DNA of 6,407 nt, from positions 1 to 6,407 of the forward strand of contig DXEQ01000278.1 of the NCBI GenBank assembly GCA_019114885.1. The letters are read 5' to 3'. Origin of the DNA: Candidatus Anaerobutyricum stercoripullorum (lineage in GTDB: Bacteria > Bacillota > Clostridia > Lachnospirales > Lachnospiraceae). Below, piece after piece: positions 1 to 5,451 of the stretch (within the stretch, counting starts at the first letter, position 1; each line of letters opens with the position of its first letter). Both the position numbers and the translations under genes were made by a program. The notes under the pieces were generated by a model. It was not told the DNA's origin. It saw only the letters and a list, made by a program, of their open reading frames with translations, and ran no database searches.

Positions 1-55
1 TTTTCTCCTATTTCTCTTATATATTTGCGTATCCGTTTTCTTTCTCTCACAAAAT
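1..55 (-). other. T-rich edge segment with possible ribosome binding site for an off-window minus-strand gene
   Basis: The plus strand here is almost all pyrimidine plus a TATATA core at 18-23. On the minus strand the last bases read AATAGGAGAAAA, so AGGAG (positions 9 to 5) is a textbook Shine-Dalgarno sequence with only four bases left before the window ends. This spacing would put a start codon just outside. The minus-strand TATATAAG at 16-23 could be a -10 element, but I find no convincing -35 at 16-18 bp. If transcription did start there, it would begin almost at the ribosome site. The call rests on the SD motif alone; purine-rich intergenic DNA could give the same pattern by chance. Confidence 0.3.
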
Positions 56-91
56 GGCCGCTCAAAGATTCACAGGTACCTGTTTGGCGGC
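51..91 (-). terminator. Weak candidate terminator hairpin downstream of the S66 peptidase gene
   Basis: Read on the minus strand, GCCGC (91-87) can pair with GCGGC (61-57). The enclosed loop contains the perfect palindrome ACAGGTACCTGT (83-72), which can form its own small stem. The outer stem is followed by CA and then TTTT (54-51). That resembles an intrinsic terminator, and the position downstream of the S66 gene fits. The outer stem is only 5 bp, the loop is long and the T run is short, so termination would be weak if it occurs. No better terminator is visible between the S66 stop codon and the window edge. Confidence 0.25.
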
Positions 92-176
92 TCACAGATT
101 CACAGGCGCCCGTTTAGCGGCTCACAAATTCACAGGCGCCCGGCTTTCCATCTCACAGATTCAGCGGCGTCCATTT
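56..176. repeat. 30-bp direct tandem repeat array, four units
   Basis: Three well-matched units lie at 56-85, 86-115 and 116-145. A fourth, diverged unit lies at 147-176, offset by one extra base. The shared core is CTCACAGATTCACAGG (for example 91-106), followed by a GC palindrome: GGTACC in unit 1 and GGCGCC in units 2 and 3. The fourth unit keeps CTCACAGATT exactly (152-161) and drifts afterwards. Its last bases overlap the TAA stop codon of the S66 gene (175-177). A degenerate CTCACAAAAT at 46-55 may be the remnant of a further unit. Because the period is a multiple of three, a plus-strand reading frame gives a ten-residue peptide repeat, but nothing else supports translation. The array is probably slippage-generated DNA in the 3' untranslated region of the minus-strand genes. 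Confidence 0.85.
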
Positions 177-1197
177 ACCGGTATTCCATCCGAATGGAAA
201 TATCATTTCCCTTTACGGACACATGCCCCACGCTGCCGCACACCAGCGGCATCATCGGAGCCAGGTGCCCCAGATCCACATCCATGATGATCGGCACATT
301 GTAATGGGCAAGCACTTCCGTCACAGCCCGGTACTGATCCATCCCCATCAGTTCCTCTCCAAAACAGAGCGGACGGCCGATGAGAAAGCCCTTTGTATAC
401 CGGAACCAGCCGGCGTGTTCCAGCTGCCAGATGGCCCGGCGGATGCTCATGACATTTAAGTCGCAGGACTCCATAAACCAGATGATTCCGTCTTCTTTGT
501 ATTTCTCATTAAATGCATCTACCGCGTCGAAACGGGTTCCGCACAGTGTGACCAGACAGTCCAGACAGCCGCCCAACAGTCGCCCCTCCATCTCGCAGTC
601 AGCGTCCGGATACCGGCGCAGCACTCTTTTTTCCGTGATATTATATGGAAGGAGCGGCTCTTCCTCCGTCTTAAGGCTTTCCTTCTCCCAACCGTCATAG
701 CCGTGTACCTCCTGCGTCTTTCCCGTGAGCAGCTTCCACGCATCCGCAAGACTCTCGTGCCACGGTTCCATGCCGAAAGCCGCCGCACAAGGCCCGTAAA
801 CAGATGCCGTATCACAAAGCGTCGCCAGCAGAAATGTCAGATTCGTGTTATCGGAATATCCCATAAACCATTTCGGCTCCGCCCGGCGGATGCTGTCAAA
901 GTCCACATAATCCAGAATCCCGCACATGAGCTCCCCGCCGCCGCAGGACAGGAGCACATCATTATCCCGGGAAAGATACCACTGATTGAATTCTTCCGCA
1001 CATTTTAGAGGCGTATTGCTGATGCCGATACCGCTGCCCTCATATACATTCGGGCCGTAATCCAGATGGTATCCTTTTTTGGTCCAGACTTTCGCCGCAT
1101 GATCGAAGGCGGTCCTGTACGGCTCGATATTGCAGCCAAAAGACGGCGCCACAAAGCCGATGGTCCCGTTTTCCGGGAGAAACTTTCCATATCTCAT
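175..1197 (-). CDS. S66 family serine peptidase (LD-carboxypeptidase / MccF-like)
   Basis: Complete 340-aa protein, the usual size for peptidase family S66. The family includes cytoplasmic LD-carboxypeptidases, which remove the terminal D-Ala from murein tetrapeptides during recycling, and MccF-type enzymes, which detoxify microcin C-like peptide adenylates. The catalytic triad is visible: nucleophile Ser115 in GYSDNTN (113-119), Glu243 in FMESCD, and His311 in DLGHLAPMMPL (308-318). Other family landmarks are the N-terminal GFVAPSFG (14-21), the CGGGE oxyanion-side loop (85-89), and GRLLGG (205-210) leading to a CGT at 219-221. Residue 211 is Cys where the family often has Asn. There is no signal peptide, so the protein is cytoplasmic. 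The start at 1197 is supported by AGAAAGGT about 10 nt upstream (1214-1207). It lies 73 nt downstream of proC and is probably co-transcribed. The length and spacing of the triad look more MccF-like than classical LdcA-like, but I cannot decide between peptidoglycan recycling and toxin self-protection. Confidence 0.9.
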   Translation of the reverse strand: MRYGKFLPENGTIGFVAPSFGCNIEPYRTAFDHAAKVWTKKGYHLDYGPNVYEGSGIGISNTPLKCAEEFNQWYLSRDNDVLLSCGGGELMCGILDYVDFDSIRRAEPKWFMGYSDNTNLTFLLATLCDTASVYGPCAAAFGMEPWHESLADAWKLLTGKTQEVHGYDGWEKESLKTEEEPLLPYNITEKRVLRRYPDADCEMEGRLLGGCLDCLVTLCGTRFDAVDAFNEKYKEDGIIWFMESCDLNVMSIRRAIWQLEHAGWFRYTKGFLIGRPLCFGEELMGMDQYRAVTEVLAHYNVPIIMDVDLGHLAPMMPLVCGSVGHVSVKGNDISIRMEYR

Positions 1198-1270
1198 CTT
1201 TTTCTTACCTTTCTATGTTCCCTGTCTTCTTTTCGTTATCCTCATTCACAGATCTTTACCAACAAGCAGG

Positions 1271-2050
1271 CTATCCCACGATCGCATCTATGGCGTCAAG
1301 AAACGCCGCCCGCAATCCTGCCCTTTCCAGAGCGTTCACCCCGCGGATGGTCGTTCCGGCCGGGGAACATACATTATCTTTAAGGACGCCCGGATGTTCG
1401 CCGGTCTTAAGCTGCAGCTTCGCGCTGCCAAGGATCATCTGAGAGACCAGCGCGTAGGCCTGCGCCCGCGGTACACCGTATTTGACCCCGGCGTCACCCA
1501 GCGCCTCGATGACCAGATCGATAAATGCCGGGCCGCAGCCGGTCAGAGTACCTGCAATGCCCATAAGATGGCTCGGAATCTCCTCCACCAGCCCGAGGGC
1601 GGAGAACAGGTCGAACAATTCTTTCCTCTCCTCCTCTTCCAACGAGTGGGTCTCCTCAAAGAGCATCACGCCTTCTCCCACCATGGCCGGTGTGTTCGGC
1701 ATGATAAACTGCACCCGGGTACTTGCGTCCAGCAGTGGTTTATACTTGGCAAAGTCCCACCCGGCAGCGATGGAAACAAGCGCCTTGCCCGCCAGGGCGT
1801 CCCGGTACATTTCCAGTACGCCTTCAATCTGGTACGGCTTACACGCCATCACCACCGTATCCGACGCCTCAAGCAACTCCTCCATAGTTGCACACGGCAT
1901 AAAACCGATCGCCTTCGCGTTCTTTTGCAGCTTATCCTGATGCGGGGCGTAGGCATATACGTCCTGTCCGCTCATCTTTCCGCTTTTTATGATTCCTTCC
2001 GCAATGGCCTTCGCCATATTTCCCATCCCGATAAAACCTAATGTTTTCAT
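1271..2050 (-). CDS. proC: Pyrroline-5-carboxylate reductase
   Basis: Complete 259-aa protein, close to the family's usual 260-275 aa. It catalyses NAD(P)H-dependent reduction of 1-pyrroline-5-carboxylate to L-proline, the last step of proline synthesis, in the cytoplasm. The N-terminal Rossmann fold starts with GFIGMGNMAKAI (5-16), the dinucleotide-binding glycine motif. MPNTPAMVGEG (117-127) and the GCGPAF helix (171-176) follow, then the C-terminal P5CR signature around VCSPAGTTIRGVNALE (227-242). All the expected motifs are present, so it should be active. The ATG at 2050 has a strong AAAGGAAGGAC (2068-2058) just upstream. It sits 60 nt downstream of the hypothetical gene and 73 nt upstream of the S66 gene on the same strand, with no terminator in either gap, so one transcript is likely. 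Confidence 0.95.
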   Translation of the reverse strand: MKTLGFIGMGNMAKAIAEGIIKSGKMSGQDVYAYAPHQDKLQKNAKAIGFMPCATMEELLEASDTVVMACKPYQIEGVLEMYRDALAGKALVSIAAGWDFAKYKPLLDASTRVQFIMPNTPAMVGEGVMLFEETHSLEEEERKELFDLFSALGLVEEIPSHLMGIAGTLTGCGPAFIDLVIEALGDAGVKYGVPRAQAYALVSQMILGSAKLQLKTGEHPGVLKDNVCSPAGTTIRGVNALERAGLRAAFLDAIDAIVG

Positions 2051-2110
2051 GATTTTTGTCCTTCCTTTCTCTTCTTATGCAGCAAATGTGCCGGCGGTCC
2101 TCCTGCCGTC

Positions 2111-2797
2111 TCATCCTTTCTGCCAGACTCTCTGATGCACTTCCCGTTCTTCCGGAAAATGTGCCAGGAAGCTGTCCTCCGCCGCCGCGGCAAGAAGACG
2201 GAATTCACCGGAGAGCCCCAGTTCTTTTGGCAGGTGAACCGTCTTTTCCCACAAATCTTCCGCCAGCTTTAAGACAAGCTGTTCCTCGGAAATCTTCGCC
2301 AGATGAAACAGCACATTGGTGTAACTTTTGTCCGTCTGACAGATATTGATATAAAAATCAAAAAAATTCATATACTCGTCGTACCACAGTTCCTCCTGCT
2401 CCGGATACTCCCGGAGCAACCCAACCTGCAGAACCTGCCGCACCTGTTCTTCAAATACACGAACCGTTTTCTTTCCAAATAAGGACTTCCGGTGCTCTGC
2501 CGCCACGGCGATCATGTTCCACAGTTTCAGATAATTATCCGTACCGGTCCGCCGCCCCTTATCATCCAGATAGCGGGCCTCCCACAGTTTCAGGCGAATC
2601 TGGTTCGCCTGTCCTGTGACAGCCGCAGAAGTGCTGCCTGAGGCGAATTCCGGCACCGACGTGGATTCTTTATCCGGGACGTCTTTTTGTATCTGTTCCT
2701 TGAGAATATCCCGCCTCCGGTCGCCGTCGGTCTCCCGATAATAATTCTCCGGCCAGACGTATTCCTCTCTGGTCATCCATTTTGTTCTGTCAATCAT
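2111..2797 (-). CDS. Uncharacterised protein, predicted soluble and mostly helical
   Basis: A 228-aa protein of unknown function. The ATG at 2797 is chosen over an upstream in-frame TTG at 2839 because AGGAG lies 5 nt before the ATG, while the TTG would sit within the expected leader. The N-terminus has a charged, aromatic segment with MTREEYVWPENYY (8-20) and GDRRRDILKEQ (25-35). A Ser/Thr/Ala-rich low-complexity stretch follows (about 39-66). Then come a conserved-looking segment with LKLWEARYLDDKGRR (69-83) and several amphipathic helices rich in Trp, Tyr and Glu up to the end. There is no signal peptide, membrane segment or known catalytic motif. It resembles a family I recall from Lachnospiraceae annotated only as a domain of unknown function (possibly DUF6553); that match is from memory. 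It is the first gene of the minus-strand group that includes proC and the S66 peptidase. Confidence 0.8.
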   Translation of the reverse strand: MIDRTKWMTREEYVWPENYYRETDGDRRRDILKEQIQKDVPDKESTSVPEFASGSTSAAVTGQANQIRLKLWEARYLDDKGRRTGTDNYLKLWNMIAVAAEHRKSLFGKKTVRVFEEQVRQVLQVGLLREYPEQEELWYDEYMNFFDFYINICQTDKSYTNVLFHLAKISEEQLVLKLAEDLWEKTVHLPKELGLSGEFRLLAAAAEDSFLAHFPEEREVHQRVWQKG

Positions 2798-2802
2798 CGT
2801 TT

Positions 2803-2807
2803 CTCCT
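2803..2807 (-). promoter_or_regulatory. Ribosome binding site that fixes the start of the uncharacterised gene
   Basis: The minus strand reads AGGAG-AAACG-ATG, giving a consensus Shine-Dalgarno core and a 5-nt spacer to the ATG at 2797. This argues against the longer TTG-initiated version of the protein, which would add 14 residues (Gly/Arg-rich, unlike the rest) and has no comparable site. Confidence 0.75.
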
Positions 2808-2853
2808 GCTCTTTCTCTCTGCCCGGCGATACCCGGCAAAGGATATTGTCATT

Positions 2854-2882
2854 AGTGTATCACAGAAAAAAATTTTTGTCGC
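2854..2882 (-). promoter_or_regulatory. Putative sigma-A promoter for the uncharacterised-proC-S66 group
   Basis: Read on the minus strand, GCGACA (2882-2877) is a 4 of 6 match to the -35 consensus. It is followed after exactly 17 bp by TACACT (2859-2854), a 4 of 6 match to the -10. The spacer carries the A/T-rich tract AAAAATTTTTTT. Transcription would start near 2847, leaving a leader of about 50 nt before the ATG at 2797. It is the only reasonable promoter I find upstream of this gene group. The assignment is by eye from consensus and spacing. Confidence 0.5.
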
Positions 2883-2887
2883 TTCCA

Positions 2888-2916
2888 TTGTAGAAAAAAA
2901 ACTGACGTGGTATGCT
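2888..2916 (+). promoter_or_regulatory. Putative divergent promoter for the LRR-VWA-MoxR group
   Basis: TTGTAG (2888-2893) and TATGCT (2911-2916) are separated by 17 bp, a standard sigma-A arrangement, though the -35 is only a 3 of 6 match. The overlapping CTATAG (2915-2920) is an alternative -10. Transcription would start near 2923, about 39 nt before the ATG at 2962. It lies back to back with the minus-strand promoter: the two -35 boxes are only about 5 bp apart, so a single regulator bound here could affect both directions. Confidence 0.4.
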
Positions 2917-2961
2917 ATAGAGCAGTGGTTTTTAATGATATTAACAGAAGTGATTTAGATT

Positions 2962-3978
2962 ATGACAGATATGACAAACGATTTTTATTCTCAGAAACTG
3001 GATATCCTGTGGGAACCGGCGGGCGATGGCGCGCGGGTGCTGCGGGTCTATGGAGAACAGCCGGTTCTCTCTCTGCCGGAGTCCATCGATGGACGTCCGG
3101 TGACGGAAATTGGCCCCTACTGCTTCTCCCGCTCAGAACCGAAGCTGCCGGAGACATATTTTCACCATTATATAGATTCCCGGAGTGTGGAGCAGTTGTC
3201 CAGCCTGTCCGGGAATGTTCTGGAAATGGTCCGGCTTCCCGACACAGTGACAACGCTTCACAATGCGGCCTTTTATAACTGCCGCAGCCTGCACACCTTA
3301 TCGGTGAGTACCGGTATCCGTTCTATCGGCAGCGACGAATTTATGAACTGTACCAGCCTGCGCCGACTGGTGATGCGCTGCACGGACACGGAGGCGGAGG
3401 GATTGCCACTGCTGCTGGAACGATTCGCCGACGACCTTTTGGTGCAGTTCATTCCTGAAACACATCCGGCCAATGACTGGGAACCGCAGACGGTTTCCGC
3501 CGCCTTATTCTTTCCGGAATATTATGAGTGGCTGGACGAGATCTCTCCGGCACACATTTTCAGCCGAAGCATCCACGGCGAGGGCTTCCGTATGCGGAAA
3601 TGTTTCGAGAACGGCCGGATTCATTATGAGAAATACGATCTGTGCTTCGAAAACGCCCGGAAAGTGGAGTCCGATGAGACCCTCTGCCGCATCGCCATCA
3701 CCCGGCTGCGCTGGCCCAACGGACTGAAGGAAGACATGAGAAGGCAGTACGAAACTGCTCTGACAGAGCGTCTTTTTACTGCCGTCAATCTGGCAGTCAA
3801 AAGCAGGGATCTGGAGTTACTGCTGTTTCTCTGCTCCTTCTTCTCCGCCGGAGATTACACACAGGCCATCGCCTCCTGTGTGGAGGCTGACTGGGGCGAG
3901 GGCAGCGCAAGACTGATGGAAGAAAAACACCAGAGTGGCAGCTTCGCTGAGAAGAAATTCTCTTTTGATGACTTTTAA
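2962..3978 (+). CDS. Cytoplasmic leucine-rich-repeat (BspA/LRR_5-type) protein with unique C-terminal region
   Basis: A 338-aa protein of unknown specific role. The N-terminal third carries BspA/Treponema-type LRRs: VLSLPESIDGRPVTEIGPYCF (35-55), then EMVRLPDTVTTLHNAAFYNC (88-107) and LHTLSVSTGIRSIGSDEFMN (110-129), continuing into a TSLRRLVM strand. An insertion of about 30 residues (57-86) separates the first unit from the second. The C-terminal half (about 180-338) has no recognised fold. It begins with FFPEYYEWLDE (183-193) and a HGEGFRMRKCFENG segment (205-218), then becomes helical. There is no signal peptide, LPxTG or membrane helix, unlike most surface BspA-type proteins, so it should be cytoplasmic. 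The ATG at 2962 has only a weak upstream AGAAGTGA (2946-2953); M4 is an alternative start. It leads the group with the VWA and MoxR genes, which suggests an adaptor or client role; this is inference. Confidence 0.8.
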   Translation: MTDMTNDFYSQKLDILWEPAGDGARVLRVYGEQPVLSLPESIDGRPVTEIGPYCFSRSEPKLPETYFHHYIDSRSVEQLSSLSGNVLEMVRLPDTVTTLHNAAFYNCRSLHTLSVSTGIRSIGSDEFMNCTSLRRLVMRCTDTEAEGLPLLLERFADDLLVQFIPETHPANDWEPQTVSAALFFPEYYEWLDEISPAHIFSRSIHGEGFRMRKCFENGRIHYEKYDLCFENARKVESDETLCRIAITRLRWPNGLKEDMRRQYETALTERLFTAVNLAVKSRDLELLLFLCSFFSAGDYTQAIASCVEADWGEGSARLMEEKHQSGSFAEKKFSFDDF

Positions 3979-4062
3979 GTAATTGCCTCTCCCTGCGCGC
4001 CCCATACGAAACACCGGCAACCGCACATTCATACGCTGTATTCATATAATAAAGGAAGACTT
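3979..4062 (+). other. Intergenic gap between the LRR and VWA genes
   Basis: This 84-nt gap is C-rich, with no terminator-like hairpin plus T run, so read-through from the LRR gene is likely. It ends with AAAGGAAG (4051-4058), a good ribosome binding site with a spacer of about 6 nt to the ATG at 4063. A TATAAT (4045-4050) directly abuts that site and is judged coincidental. Confidence 0.6.
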
Positions 4063-5358
4063 ATGGCACACAAACAGACACAGACCGAGTGGGAAAACGA
4101 TATGTGTCTCCAGATTCTGGACGTGATCCGCAGCGATCTCTATCTGGATTTCCGGTATCTGGACATGGCTCTCTCAGCCCTCACCTGGTCTCCCAACGAA
4201 CAAATTCATACATTTGCCACAGACGGCAGTTACCTTTTCTTCTCGAGGGAACAGCTTCTCCGGCTTTTTCAGAAAAATCCACTGTTCTTAAATCGGGCCT
4301 ACATGCACAGTGTGTTCCACTGCATTTTCCGGCATCTGTGGATGCGGGGACAGAGGGAACCGGTACTGTGGAATATCGCCTGCGACATCGTGGTGGAGTG
4401 GATCATCGACTCTTTTCAGAAAAAATCCACCCGGCGCATCCTCTCTTTGCAGAGAAAACGTATTTATGAACAGCTGAAAGAAGAAAATATCCCCATCACT
4501 GCCGCAGCCATCTATCACTGGCTCCTCTCCGTCACTGACCCGGAAGAGCAGGCCGCTCTGCAGTTTGAATTTTACACTGACGATCACCGCTTCTGGCCGC
4601 GCGACCCGGCCAAGTCCCCTTCTGCCGCCCGCGCAGGAGAAAACTGGGAGAAAATCGGACGACGAGTCACCACCGAGATGGAGCGGCGGGGGCAGGAGGA
4701 GGCAGACGCCCTCTCCTCGGTCCGTACACAGATTGAGCAGGGCCGTTCCCGCCGTTCCTATCAGGAATTTCTGCGTAAATTTACCGTGCTGAAAGAAGAA
4801 ATGCACTGTGATTACGATGAATTCGACCTGAATTATTATACGTACGGACTGCGCTTATACAAAAACATGCCCCTCATCGAGCCGCTGGAAAGCCGGGAGG
4901 TCATGAAAATCCAGGAATTCGTTATCGTCATTGATACCAGCTATTCCACCAACGGACCTCTGGTGAAACGTTTTCTGGAAGAAACCTTTCAGATCATCCG
5001 GCAGCGGGACAGCTTCTTTCGCAAAAGTCATATTCGAATTATTCAATGTGATAATCAGGTTCATGCTGACGCTGTCATCCGTTCGGAAGAAGACATCACC
5101 CGGCTGCTGTCAGACTTCTCACTCATCGGGGGAGGCGGCACCGACTTCCGCCCGGCTTTCGCTTATGTAAACCGCCTGTTGGACGAAGGCGCCTTTCACA
5201 ACCTGCGGGGCCTTCTGTACTTCACCGACGGCAAAGGCATCTATCCATCCAAACGACCGCCTTATGAGACCGCTTTTATATTTTTGGATGAGTCAGGCTT
5301 CACTCCGGAAGTGCCCGCCTGGGCCATGAAGATTCATCTGGACGCCGACGAACTGTGA
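4063..5358 (+). CDS. VWA domain protein with N-terminal metallopeptidase-like domain (DUF2201 type)
   Basis: Complete 431-aa cytoplasmic protein. The N-terminal half (about 10-150) matches the putative metallopeptidase-like domain of DUF2201 proteins, with HSVFH (82-86), a further His91, and WNIACDIVVEW (103-113), which contains Asp108. The usual HExxH glutamate is replaced by Ser83, so hydrolase activity is doubtful although metal binding remains possible. A charged linker (about 175-245) leads to the C-terminal VWA domain. Its MIDAS is complete: Asp291, Ser293 and Ser295 in VIDTSYS, Thr360 in GGGGTDF, and Asp389 in YFTDGKG. Such proteins partner with MoxR AAA+ ATPases in chaperone-like or metal-insertion complexes (compare RavA-ViaA and CoxD-CoxE), and the MoxR gene lies just downstream. 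The start is supported by AAAGGAAG upstream. The family assignment is confident; the client and activity are unknown. Confidence 0.88.
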   Translation: MAHKQTQTEWENDMCLQILDVIRSDLYLDFRYLDMALSALTWSPNEQIHTFATDGSYLFFSREQLLRLFQKNPLFLNRAYMHSVFHCIFRHLWMRGQREPVLWNIACDIVVEWIIDSFQKKSTRRILSLQRKRIYEQLKEENIPITAAAIYHWLLSVTDPEEQAALQFEFYTDDHRFWPRDPAKSPSAARAGENWEKIGRRVTTEMERRGQEEADALSSVRTQIEQGRSRRSYQEFLRKFTVLKEEMHCDYDEFDLNYYTYGLRLYKNMPLIEPLESREVMKIQEFVIVIDTSYSTNGPLVKRFLEETFQIIRQRDSFFRKSHIRIIQCDNQVHADAVIRSEEDITRLLSDFSLIGGGGTDFRPAFAYVNRLLDEGAFHNLRGLLYFTDGKGIYPSKRPPYETAFIFLDESGFTPEVPAWAMKIHLDADEL

Positions 5359-5405
5359 GAAAGCACCGGTAAAAACAACATTTCCTTTCATGAATAAAAC
5401 TATCA

Positions 5406-5426
5406 GGGTCAACCGTATTTTGACCC
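5406..5426. promoter_or_regulatory. 7-bp inverted repeat between the VWA and MoxR genes
   Basis: GGGTCAA (5406-5412) and TTGACCC (5420-5426) form a perfect 7-bp inverted repeat around a 7-nt spacer. It sits in the 93-nt gap, 13 nt before the AGAGGA ribosome site of the MoxR gene. No T run follows, so it is not an intrinsic terminator. It could be an operator, an mRNA stability or processing hairpin that sets the VWA:MoxR ratio, or chance. A 13-codon ORF (5390-5431) spans it but has no Shine-Dalgarno sequence. Confidence 0.5.
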
Positions 5427-5451
5427 GCTAAAGAAAGCAGAGGATCTACCT

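Noticed and set aside
56..176. The 30-bp repeats as a CRISPR array
   Set aside because: The units are directly adjacent with no unique spacers, and no cas gene is present.
54..287. Plus-strand 77-codon ORF encoding a ten-residue repeat peptide (FTG-containing)
   Set aside because: The peptide repeat is a by-product of a 30-bp DNA repeat with a period divisible by three. The ORF has no Shine-Dalgarno site, and its second half overlaps the S66 gene in antisense.
1130..2041. Plus-strand 303-codon ORF opposite proC
   Set aside because: Antisense shadow of proC and the gap after it. Its composition is rich in His, Arg and Pro with no recognisable domain, whereas proC on the other strand has every family motif.
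2798..2839. TTG start extending the uncharacterised protein by 14 residues
   Set aside because: It lacks a ribosome site, while the ATG at 2797 has AGGAG at 5-nt spacing, and the extension would translate the leader that contains this site.
4045..4050. Consensus TATAAT before the VWA gene as a promoter
   Set aside because: No -35-like hexamer at the right distance, and initiation about 7 nt downstream would remove most of the ribosome binding site at 4051-4058.
4288..4806. Minus-strand 172-codon ORF opposite the VWA gene
   Set aside because: Overlaps fully with the well-supported VWA gene and shows no family resemblance or start signal.
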